DNA from: Plantago ovata
Taxonomy: Eukaryota > Streptophyta > Magnoliopsida > Lamiales > Plantaginaceae
DNA: 64,000 nt
Direction: 5' to 3'
Assembly (NCBI GenBank): GCA_028274465.1
Contig: CM051455.1
Coordinates: 90,540,871 to 90,604,870, forward strand
The notes beneath the pieces were generated by a model that saw only the letters and a list, made by a program, of their open reading frames with translations, made no database searches and had not been told where the DNA came from. The position numbers were made by a program, and so were the translations under genes. Position 1 is the stretch's first letter. Each line of letters begins with the position of its first letter. Shown one piece after another: positions 23,760 through 33,882 of the stretch.

Positions 23760-23969
23760 TCATATTGTGACATCAGGTCTTCTGGTGGTTGCGGTAGTTC
23801 CATTTTTAGGCCGGTCAGGATCAACTCTTCTATCAGAATCATCATTGCCCGTATGGCCTTCATCATCACTACTGTCCCCACCATCATCACGAGTAGAGTT
23901 GCAGTGGCAGGTAGAATTCTCAAGACCAGACGCCGATGTTATGGAATCCTCCATCCTGTAGCCCTCCAA
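23760..23969 (-). CDS. G1 small acidic ORF, function unknown
   Basis: 69 codons opening MEGYRMEDSI and rich in Asp, Ser and Asn (DGGDSSDDEGHTGNDD), then a basic tail. G2 has a clear counterpart at 50310-50519 sharing MEGYRMEDSI, CNSTxDD, GDSSDxEGHT and NGTTAxTRRPD. Conservation between two separately inserted copies is the main reason to list it. I recognise no family. It lies downstream of the larger unknown ORF on the same strand, and the two could be parts of one product. Confidence 0.4.
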   Translation of the reverse strand: MEGYRMEDSITSASGLENSTCHCNSTRDDGGDSSDDEGHTGNDDSDRRVDPDRPKNGTTATTRRPDVTI

Positions 23970-24047
23970 TGGGATGTGAACTGTTGAAGGGGAAAGGGCA
24001 ATGGTATCAGGACCTCCCTCTCCAACGTTTTACCCCACGAGAAGGTT

Positions 24048-24554
24048 TCAGTAGGCTGCTCGGTTACTCAGAAGTCTTCTACCTTTTTCTCCAATTTCGA
24101 CCACATTCTCCACTGTTGCTCCGCCCGATGTCAATATGATGTTCACTTCGAGGTTGGCAAAGGGCGCCCCAACGAGGGACTGTGTACCCATGTCATTATG
24201 TTTTGGAACCAAGCTAGCGCTTTGGAACCTTCTAGCAACTGCGAACTCAAGATCAAATCCGTCGTTGCGAGAATGTCCCGGTGCCTTCCAGTTCACTCGA
24301 ACTCTGCAGTCCTCGTGATGGAGTGACGATGTAATGACGGTTTCTGTCCCTTCGGTGGTGCATGAATAGGCATAGGAGTCCTCACTCCAGGTGTACTCTA
24401 GCTCCTCCTCTTGGATAATCCACGACGTTGTTGCAAAACCCCTTGGCTCGAACGCACATCTAGAGAGATCACCTTCCTTGGCATGGTTCTTCACAACAAT
24501 CATACGGGAATGCTCCATTCCCTTGGTATGGTACCTACAAACAGCGATTAGCAC
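24048..24554 (-). CDS. G1 unknown ORF conserved in the family
   Basis: 168 codons with a mixed hydrophilic product. Landmarks: EEELEYTWSEDSYAYSC, TEGTETVITS, RVRVNWKAPG, and LVPKHNDMGTQSLVGAP. The G2 copy (50698-51075) keeps all of these with conservative changes. No signal peptide, membrane segment, zinc knuckle or polymerase motif is visible. It occupies the place where pol or a late ORF would sit in an autonomous gypsy element. The start is uncertain because upstream sequence could belong to it. No function is claimed. Confidence 0.5.
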   Translation of the reverse strand: MLIAVCRYHTKGMEHSRMIVVKNHAKEGDLSRCAFEPRGFATTSWIIQEEELEYTWSEDSYAYSCTTEGTETVITSSLHHEDCRVRVNWKAPGHSRNDGFDLEFAVARRFQSASLVPKHNDMGTQSLVGAPFANLEVNIILTSGGATVENVVEIGEKGRRLLSNRAAY

Positions 24555-25333
24555 CTCGTACGACTCAAAACAGACTCAATATATACTAGTGTAAAAGCGA
24601 AAAATACGAGTGATAAAATCATCAATCAAGCTCCCCAAACCGTAATGTCTAGCCTAGCTTCTTCATCATGCAAAATACCAAAGTAACTACTACATGCAGT
24701 ACATCACATCATGCTCTTACTAGACAACCAACACCCTTGATAACAAGGCTCAATTCATACCATAGCAGCGAAAAAATTCTAGCAGCATAAATCCTCATTC
24801 TCAACAATTAAGCATTCTAACGTCAATTCTACCATCATTACATCAATAAACACAATCATATGCAAGAAATCAAAGATAAAGACATATTGCAGAAAAAGAT
24901 ATATCATCTAGCAGCAAAATACCCAAATCAACAATCCAAGCAAAATTGAGCATGCAATTGATAGTAAATAACATGTCTAATCACACAAACAACATACCCA
25001 TGCATCAGATAAACATAATTGAAGCTCAAAATAGAAAACCCCCAAATTTGAAATTTAGGGTTCTAAGGATGATACCTCAGATATGCAAATCTAACGAATT
25101 AGGATGAAATTTGTTCGGATAGGATGATAGATCGTGTTATAGGCTTTGAATTAAGCTAAAGAACACTCAATTTGGTCAAGAAATGAAGAAGTTATGAAGA
25201 TTTAGAAGCAAAATCGCACTTTTCGGGTTTTTTGGGAGTATGGATGAAGAAGAATGAAGAAAATAGGGTTTTGGGGTTGAAATCCGCGTTTTTAAAGATC
25301 TGGGCTTGTGGGGCGGTTCGCCCCGTGCTCCCC
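24555..25333 (-). other. G1 non-coding spacer, left of S2 insertion
   Basis: AT-rich, with a GGTTTGGGGAG-like tract at 24630-24642 and a GC palindrome GGGGCGGTTCGCCCC at 25310-25324, just before the S2 target site TCCCC (25329-25333). No ORF is supported. It matches G2 at about 53650-54480. Confidence 0.72.
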
Positions 25334-27022
25334 TGTTAGGTAACTTTTAATTTTGATGAGCAATTAACCATGCTAAATTAAGAACAGTCCAGTAACTAGT
25401 ACTCTTAAGGTCCATAGGATTTTAGATTTTTTAAAGGACATTGTAAAAGAGGAACGTTTGCTGATGACTTAGATAGGTGTTGGATAAGTTATTTCTTTTG
25501 TGTATGACGTATTTTATTTTCTGAGAAAAAAATAATTTATTGACACTTTAGCGTATGATGTATTTTATTTTTTGAAAAGAAAATATCTTATTGATGCTTA
25601 GCTTTAATTAATCTTATTTTCTGAAAAGAAAATGACCTATTGAAGCATTTGCTGAAGATGTATTTTGTTTATTACAAACAAATTATTGAAGCAAATAAGA
25701 AACCGGTCAGAATCTTGAAGACTTTTGAAGATCTGAAGACTTGAAGACTTGAAGACTTGAAGATTGCTGAAGACTGGTAAGGCACGTGTTGCTCAGAAAG
25801 TGAAATTTTCAGCAACAGCATTGCATAAGTGAAAATCTGAAAGACAGAGTAGGTTGTGCTTGCTGAAACTGAGAATGAACACTTGCTGATGAACATATGT
25901 GACCTCTTGCCGAATGTACATGATTTTGCGCTCCAATGTTACTGTTTGAATTCTATTCAAATGTGCATTTAATGCAAAGCTTACACGCGAAGGACATGAA
26001 GACTAGAAGACAAACAAAGGTTGCTGCTGAAAGTACAAAAGCAAGATAGTGACATGTTAAGGAACAAAAGCCTTAGGATTTGAAATTCAAACGGCTCCTT
26101 ACTTGCACTATAAATAGAGGTCATCCGGCAAAGAGTTGAAGTGTGTCAACAACGTGATCAAACTCTCACTTGTGCTTAAAAACTCACAAACCTTCAAACA
26201 CTCTTACTGCCATTGATCCGTTCCAAGACTTAAAGCTTGAAAAAGCTACTTGTGAAGAAGTAGAACAAACTCGGGTAAGAAATTAGTTAAGTGTTCTTTC
26301 TTTCGAAAAAGAACAAATCTTGACACCAGAAACAATCAAACTTGTTTACTGCAAAAGTATTCCAAGTTGTGTTTCTTAGATTACTTGTTGTAACTGAATA
26401 AGTTATAATTAAGTCATCTCACCCCAAAACTCTCTAACTGAAAATACACCCTTTCAGGCGTGATATTCAGGGGGAACTTAATCGAGCGAAGTTTTGCTGA
26501 TTAAAAGTACCAAGTTTGGTGTAGAACAAGGTTGAAGTTCTCTAGTTTAGGTTGGAGACAAAGCAAGTGTGCTTTGGTTTCTGTTGAATCGCTTTAGATA
26601 GGAGATTGTAAGGAACCTCAATCATATCTTAGTGGATTCAGTCCTAGAAAGGACAAAGTGGATTAGTTGAGAGATTACGCCACTCTCAGATACCACTATA
26701 AAAGCGTTTGTGTGATTTACTTACTGCATTTAGCTTTCAACAAATTATATCTGTTTGTACACAGTCACTCACTTCACTTGCTGAAACTCTTTACTTGCTG
26801 AAAAAGCACTTATTGTTTCAAAGACTTCCGCTCTCTGATTTAAGTACCAGCAAACCAAGTTACTGGAAAGTAACTTACGCTTGCTGAGAAAGTTAAGTAT
26901 CAGCAACCTCATTACTGAAAAGTAATAAGTACTTGCTGAGAAAGTTTTAAACGACAAAAGTTTGAAAAAGACTATTCACCCCCCCCCTCTAGTCTTTTCT
27001 TGTTGTTTAAAGGGACCAACAA
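25334..27022 (+). repeat. S2 5' LTR
   Basis: TGTTAGGTAAC...ACCAACA. U3 holds the repeated GARA-loop hairpins (25.51-25.68 kb), the ACTTGAAG minisatellite (25.73-25.77 kb) and a TATA box TATAAATA at 26109-26116. A poly-C run near 26979-26987 precedes the end. Transcription would start shortly after the TATA box. Confidence 0.93.
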
Positions 27023-27024
27023 GT

Positions 27025-27036
27025 GGTATCAGAGCA
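27025..27036 (+). promoter_or_regulatory. S2 primer binding site, initiator Met-tRNA
   Basis: TGGTATCAGAGC two bases after the LTR end matches the 3' end complement of initiator Met-tRNA. Confidence 0.92.
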
Positions 27037-27133
27037 GGAGGTTCTTTAGCCTTCTGCACTGAACCTAGATCCCCTTAAGTGCTTTCCGTAAATCACTTTC
27101 ACTTGATAATTTTGGTAGTGCGTTGCTGACAGG

Positions 27134-29586
27134 ATGTCTTTAGGAGATGCTCCCTTGCTGAAGCTGGAAAATTATGAGAAATGGCGAAACAACATGATGT
27201 TACATCTTGAGGCCATGAGTGATGAGATGGTCACCGTCATTAATGATGGACCTATCAAGATCACCAAGGTTGAAAGGAGTTTCCCTCATAGAACCACTGA
27301 AGCTGGAAAGGAAACTATCCAAGGCGAACCATCAGATACGGTTGTGCCAAAACCAAGAGAGGAATGGACTTCTGACGAAGCTAAGAGATTCCGTCTTGAT
27401 GGCCAAGCAAGAAATATCATCATCAGATCAACTCCGGATACAATACAGTGCAAACTGTGGGGTGCTAAGACTGCTAAGGAGGCTTGGAAAATGGTTCAAG
27501 ATCTTTGTGCTGGATCTGACAAGACCAAGGAAAACAAACTTGAAGTACTTAAGCTAAAGTTTCAAAACTTTAAGCAAGGTGCTAACGAGTCACTGGAAGA
27601 CTTGGACTTCATATTCACAACTGTTGTTAGTGAAATGGCAGCGCTGGGTGTTGGAAATCTTTATTCAGATTCTGAGAAAGTGAAAACTATCATCAGAAGT
27701 TTGAATCAAGAATGGATCCATATTCAGAATTTCTATTATAATCAAGGAATGCCTGACATTACACCAACTGAGTTGTTCTCTCATCTTGCTACTGTCAATT
27801 ATGAGACAAAGCAAAGAGAAAATGTGTTTGCTGAAAAATCGCAAAACATTGCTCTTGCTGCAAAGCCGTCATCTTCTGAAAAGAAGTATGATAAAGAGCC
27901 TGCTGATGAAAATGCTTTAGTTTTTAAAAACATGAAGAAATTCATCAGTAAGGAACTTGAAAGGCGAAAAGCAAAAGAGAAGCTGAAAAAACATCTTGGT
28001 AATAACTACCATAAGTACAAGAATGATACTAGCTCGCTGAACAAGCAAGCTCAGCAAGCTACATCATCAGAAGAACCAGCAGTTGGAAATGATCTATGTT
28101 TTTACTGCAAAAAGCCTGGACACTTCAAAGCTAATTGCCCTCTGCTGAAAGGCAAATCTGCTGAAAAGAAGAAGAAGTTCAAAAGAGCTTTCATTGCTGA
28201 AGAAAAGAAGAAGCTTCAAGCAAAAATCGATGTATTGTGCATTGAGACAAGCTCCGAAGACAGTGAGGATGAAAGTTCAGACACCGACGATGAAGAAGCC
28301 ACTCTAGACGTGGAGATTGGCAAAGAAGTGTGTGGAATAGCTATGGAAGCTTATCCAGATGTGTCGAACTACGAATTCTGCCTCATGGCCGGTCAGGTAA
28401 ATAATTCTACCTCTGACTCATATTCAGAAAGTGAAGACGAGATTGACCTTGACAAGATTCAAGGAGAAATCTAAAGATTTGAGAAAACTCTCAGCAAACA
28501 GCAAGGAAAACTTCAACTTGCTGAAACTCTGACCAAGCAAACTACTGAAAAGTATGTTTTGCTGAAAGAAGAAACAGAAGAAAAGGATGCTGAAATAAGG
28601 CGTCTTAAGAAGTTGATTGATGAGGCTGCTGAGAAAAATTCTCAAATGGCATTAGAATTAGAAGAGTATCAGTCCTCAATTCTAAAGTTACTTGCTGAAA
28701 TCCAAGAAATGAAAAAGATGAAAATCAATTTCAAATCCTATGTGGAAGCAAGTAATACGCTGACTGAAATAAACTCTTATTTGAGAGATCCATCTCTCAA
28801 ATAAACTCTTATTTGAGAGATCCATCTCAGAAAGAAGGTTTAGGAGCAACGTGTGAAGGTGATAACGTAGAAATCTTGAGAAAAGATAAATCACCTATCT
28901 CCTTTGTACGTGCTACTGATAGTAGTCCACTAGTGATCTATCAGTTTGGTCAAACTAAGGTTGCTGAAACATGCAATCAAGTACCTATGACCATAAAGCC
29001 CGTTGTTGCTACTCAAAGTAACAAGACTTTAAAAGGAAAACAGGTTGCTGAGAAGCAAACTAGAAAGAAAAAGAATGCCGTGAAGCATTCCGCCAAACAA
29101 ATTGCTGAAAAGCAAGTTCTTAAGTCTAAAGGCAAGATTACCAAAAGTAATCAGAAGTCCTTTGGTGACAAACCTGAATCAAGTAAGGTTGCTGAAGCTA
29201 AAGCTCAGCATTCTCCAAAGAGCGGACTCGGTTTCAAAACCAAGCAAAGTCAACTCTTTCATGAGTATAAGAAAATTCAGCAAAGATACTTCAAAGAGAT
29301 GAAGAAAACCAAGCCTAAGAGTTCTGAAAAGACTCCCAATGCTAGGACTAGAAGGAACCTTGCTAGAAAAGAACTTACTGAAAAGTATGTTCAGCAAAAA
29401 GGTCAACAGAGCAAGACACCACATCAGAAAGTGGATTTGACCAGCACGAGTCAAAAGTCTTTCAGCTCAAAACCTCCTAGTTCCTCAGCAAGTAGAAAAC
29501 AAGTCAAAGTTGAAAAACTTCAGACTAGGGTTTCCACTGGACGCATTCTTGAACATGTTAATGGACATCCATCATTGGATAATTAA
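27134..29586 (+). pseudogene. S2 gag region
   Basis: The first 446 codons (27134-28474) read openly. The N-terminus (MSLGDAPLLKLENYEKWRNN) resembles the DUF4219/UBN2 start of plant copia Gag. The capsid-like region continues to about residue 230. A CCHC knuckle C-x2-C-x4-H-x4-C (CFYCKKPGHFKANC) starts at residue 322. An acidic Ser/Asp/Glu stretch follows, then a coiled-coil-like, Lys/Gln-rich tail to about 29586. Such a long Gag tail is usual for Sireviruses. The product would form the particle. The S3 copy (61799 onward) is closely related. The tail part is broken. Confidence 0.85.
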
Positions 29587-29591
29587 CTTGT

Positions 29592-32500
29592 TTGCTCTTG
29601 ATTGTGCAGACTGCAGCCACGGAGACAAACGATGCAATCTGGCACTTTGATAGTGGTTGTGGAAAGCACATGACGGGCAACAAGAATAACCTTATAAACT
29701 ATAGACGGTGGTCTAAAGGTCCAACAATAAGGTTTGCTGGTGGAGGCTCCGGATCTACAAAAGGCTATGGTGATGTGAAGTTGGGATGCATAACCATTTC
29801 TGGAGTTCTTTATGTCAAAAATCTTAAGTTTAACCTTTTCAGCATGAGTCAATTTGCTGACAAAGGATACTTCATCGAAATTGAAAGTGATGAATGTAAA
29901 CTTGTAGATTTTGAGACTAAAAAGGTTATAATGATTGCAAGAAGATCAGGAGGCTTGTACACCGTTGATTGGTCTTCAACAAACGTTGAAAAATGCCTTG
30001 TCTCAGATCATGATTGCCTTGCTGAAAAAGCATGGTTATGGCATAAACGAACAAGTCATCTAAACTTCAAGACGCTGAATAAGCTGTCTAAAAAGGCACT
30101 TGTAGTTGGATTACCTAGGGTTACTTATAAGAAGGATGGTGTTTGCAATGCATGTCAGCAAGGAAAGCAAACCAAATCTTCTTTCAAGAACAAGGCAGTA
30201 CCGTCAACTACAAAACCTTTACAACTCTTACACATGGACTTGTTTGAATCTTCTTCAACAAGCTATGCTGGTAAGAAGTATGTTCTAGTCGTGGTAGATG
30301 ACTATTCAAGATTCACTTGGGTAGTATTCATCAAGCACAAATCTGAAACCAAGACTGAAATACCTAACTTGCTGAATAAGCTTGAAGCCATGAAAAATGA
30401 CAAGGTAAGAGTCATAAGGACAGACCATGGTACTGAGTTTGAAAACCAGTATATAACTGAATATTGTACCTCCAAAGGTATTCAACATCAGTTATCCTCA
30501 GTAAGGACACCACAGCAAAATAGTGTTGCTGAACAGAAGAATCGTACCCTGAAAGAAGCCGCAAGAACAATGCTTGCTGACACTGAGATAAGTGAGGCTT
30601 ACTGGGTTGAAGCGATTAATACCGCCTGCTATACTCAGAATAGATGTTTGATTACTAAGGAATACAACAAACTCCTTATGAATTGTTTGTTGGAAGAACT
30701 CCTAACATCACTCATCTAAGAGTATTTGGTTGCAAGTGTTTCGTTCTTAACAATGGTAGAGAATACCTAAGAACATTTCAACCAAAGGCAGACGAAGCGA
30801 TATTTCTTGGCTACTCCTTGCATAGTAAAGCTTACAGAGTTTACAACAAAAAGGCACAAAAGATTGAAGAATCTGTGCATGTTGTATTCTACGAAAAGAC
30901 ACAAGGTGTGCCTGCTGAAGAAGAAATATCAGAATGTATGAAAAAGCTAATCATACATGAGCAAAGAACTGAATCTGATGCTAGGCAAATCAAGTCAATT
31001 GAACTAAATGATGATTCTGACAATGATTCTCCTCCCCCGAGTCATGACAAGATAAATATAGTTCACGACAAAGAATTTCCAGCAAAAGATGCGGTTGCTC
31101 CGGAAGTTGCTGAAATTACGCAATCTCCAGTGCCTGCAGATGAAGTACCTCAACCCAGCAATGCTGAACAAGCAGTTGCTAACGATCAAATCTCAGCAGA
31201 GACACAAATTCCCAGTAGTACTGAACAAGTACATACTGAAGAGTCACATGCTGATGAGAAAACGTATCCTGATCCAACAAACAGGAAACCTGTTAATAAA
31301 TGGATTAGAGATCATCCCTCTACGGATATGATTGGAGATATTAATAAACGCCAAGTGACTAGATCCAAAGCTACTCAAGGACTTGCTGAAGAAGCAACTG
31401 TCGTAGAAGTAGAATCTTTATTCTCTTGCTTTGTTTCAGAAATTGAACCTAAAACCATAGAAGAAGCTTTGAAGCATTCTGAATGGATAAAGGCAATGCA
31501 AGAAGAATTGGATCAATTTGAAAGAAACAAAGTCTGGAAACTTGTGCCACTTGCTAAAAATAAGAAAGCGATTGGTACAAAGTGGGTGTTCAGAAACAAG
31601 CTGAGCGAGTCTGGTGAAGTAACAAGAAACAAAGCACGCTTAGTTGCTCAAGGTTACTGTCAGACTGAAGGATTGGACTATGATAAGTCTTACGCTCCAG
31701 TTGCAAGATTGGATGCAATTAGGCTTTTCTTGGCCTTTGCTGCTCACAATGACTTCATTGTTTACCAAATGGATGTTAAGAGTGCATTCTTAAATGGTGA
31801 ACTTGCTTGAAGAAGTCTACCTAGAACAACCCCCTGGCTTTGAACTTCCCTCAGAAACCAAGATGGTATATAAGCTTCAGAAAGCTGTATATGGTTTAAA
31901 GCAAGCACCAAGAGCATGGTATGATACCTTAGCTAAGTTCTTGCTGGAAAATGGTTTCAAGAAAGGTGAAGTTGACAAAACTTTTTTTACCATGAACCAT
32001 GATGGTAAATTAATCTTAGTTCAAATTTGTGTGGATGACATAATTTTTGGATCTAAGGACAAGCAACTTTGTGATGATTTTGCCAAACTCATGACAAATA
32101 AGTTTGAAATGAGTATGATGGGAAAATTGAATTATTTCCTAGGGTTGCTAGTCAAGCAACTCAAAGATGGAATATTCATAAATCAAGCAAAGTATGCGAA
32201 AGAAATGCTCATAAAGTTTAGGATCAAAGAGGATGAAAAACCTGAAAAGATCCCTATGAGTGTTGGTACCAAATTGGGCTATACTAAAGAGGACAAAAGT
32301 ATTGAAGAACACAAGTATAGGAACCTCATTGGTTCCTTGTTGTATTTAACAGCAAGTAGACCTGACATTCAGTATGCTGTTTGTGTGTGTGCAAGATTCC
32401 AATCGGATCCAAGAGAATCACACTACAAAAAAGCAATTAAAATACAGAAATATGTTAAAGGTACAGTCAATGTTGGATTATGGTATCCAAAAGATTCTGG

Positions 32501-32978
32501 ACTTGAATTGGTTGGCTATTCTGCTGCTGATCATGGTGGATCAACTCTTGATAGAAAAAGTACCTCTGGAACTTGTCAGTTTTTAGGTACTAGATTAATA
32601 TCATGGTTCAGCAAGAAGCAAACGTGTGTCGCCAATTCATCTACTGAATCTGAATACATTGCAGCTGGTAGTTGCACAGCTCAAATCCTATGGATTCAGC
32701 AACAATTAAGAGATTATGGTATTTCTGCAAAGAAAACACCAATCTTTTGTGATAATACAAGTGCTATTGCAATTACGCAAAATCCTAAGTTTCACTCTAG
32801 GACCAAGCACATTGATATTAGACATCATTTCATTAGAGATCATGTGGAAAAAGGTGATATTGAGGTTGTGAAAGTAGGTACTGAAGATCAGCTTGCTGAC
32901 ATCTTTACCAAGCCCCTACCGGATAATAGGTTCGCAATGCTAAGGTATAACCTTGGATTGATTGAACTACCTCAATAA
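29592..32978 (+). pseudogene. S2 pol region (protease, integrase, RT, RNase H)
   Basis: Domains in order: protease (AIWHFDSGCGKHMTG, near 29.64 kb); GAG-pre-integrase (LWHKRTSHLNFKTLNKLS, near 30.04 kb); integrase core (LLHMDLFESSS, VVDDYSRFTWVVFIKHK, RTDHGTEFEN, about 30.2-30.55 kb) and its C-terminal region ([11 protein letters not shown]); RT ([62 protein letters not shown], about 31.48-32.1 kb); RNase H (STSGTCQFLGTRLISWFS, NSSTESEYIAAG, about 32.5-32.9 kb), ending GLIELPQ. The spacer between integrase and RT is acidic and variable, as is common. The region is broken in a few places. Confidence 0.88.
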
Positions 32979-33882
32979 AGGATATACTTGGCAGAATGCT
33001 GAAACAGGTATTCAGCAAGCCAAAGTATTCCTGTCCAAAAGACCAAGTCACTGATTTCTTCTAGGAAATGATAAGTCACAACATGATTGCTGAAACAGGC
33101 ATTCAGCAAGTAATTCCTTCAAAACAGGTATTTGTTAGGAAACTTGACCATTTGCTGAGACAGGCACTCAGTAAGTGAAAGAACTTAAGGATTTCTGAGA
33201 CGGGTACTCAGACAATCAAAAGATACTGAAACAGGTATTCAAGTATCAAAGGAATTTTCTGAGACGGGAACTCAGAAAAAGAGCAAAAGCTCATCTCTCA
33301 GATCTTACCAAAGGATGTCTCAAGTGCAAAAGAATTTACTGATACGGAAAATCAGAAATGTCTTTTAAACTTCGAAAATATGAGATATCTAAGTAAGGGG
33401 GAATTTTCAGCAAGTATCTAGATTGATAATTCAAACTCGCTGAAAAGATTCTTGTCTATTTCAGCAAGCAATCTATCCCTTATTACTCGGTAAAATCAAT
33501 TTGTGACGTTAAGCTGGCACAGATAAACTCGCAATAATCATGACATGAAATTCAATCGTGGCCATTGATTAAAAGGAGTTATTAATCTAACGGCTAACAA
33601 ACAAAGAGAGAGAGTGTTGTGACGGTTTTAGTTAGTGGGTCACTACGCATTCAATGCAAAGGCTCCATTATCTCCAGTGTTTCTCTGTTTTACCCTTGCT
33701 GAGAGCTCAAATCGATTGAGTTTCTCACACACCAAAGACACTATATAAAGAAGGAGTTAGAGAAATGACAAAATTCTTTAACTCACATTTCCTTTCTCTG
33801 CAATTTCTAGCCTGAAACTACTGTACCTCCGGTCAGAAAGCAAACTATCTATTTTCGTACAATTTCTTGCTCTATATAAGAA
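32979..33882 (+). other. S2 spacer: seven-hairpin array and TATA-like box
   Basis: No coding region. At 32988-33359 seven short hairpins follow one another, with loops of the form ACRGGNA or close to it. From about 33470 the sequence matches the upstream region of the third ORF in S1 and S0. TATATAAA at 33742-33749 lies 134 bp before the ATG, and TATATAAG lies 12 bp before it. Confidence 0.78.
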
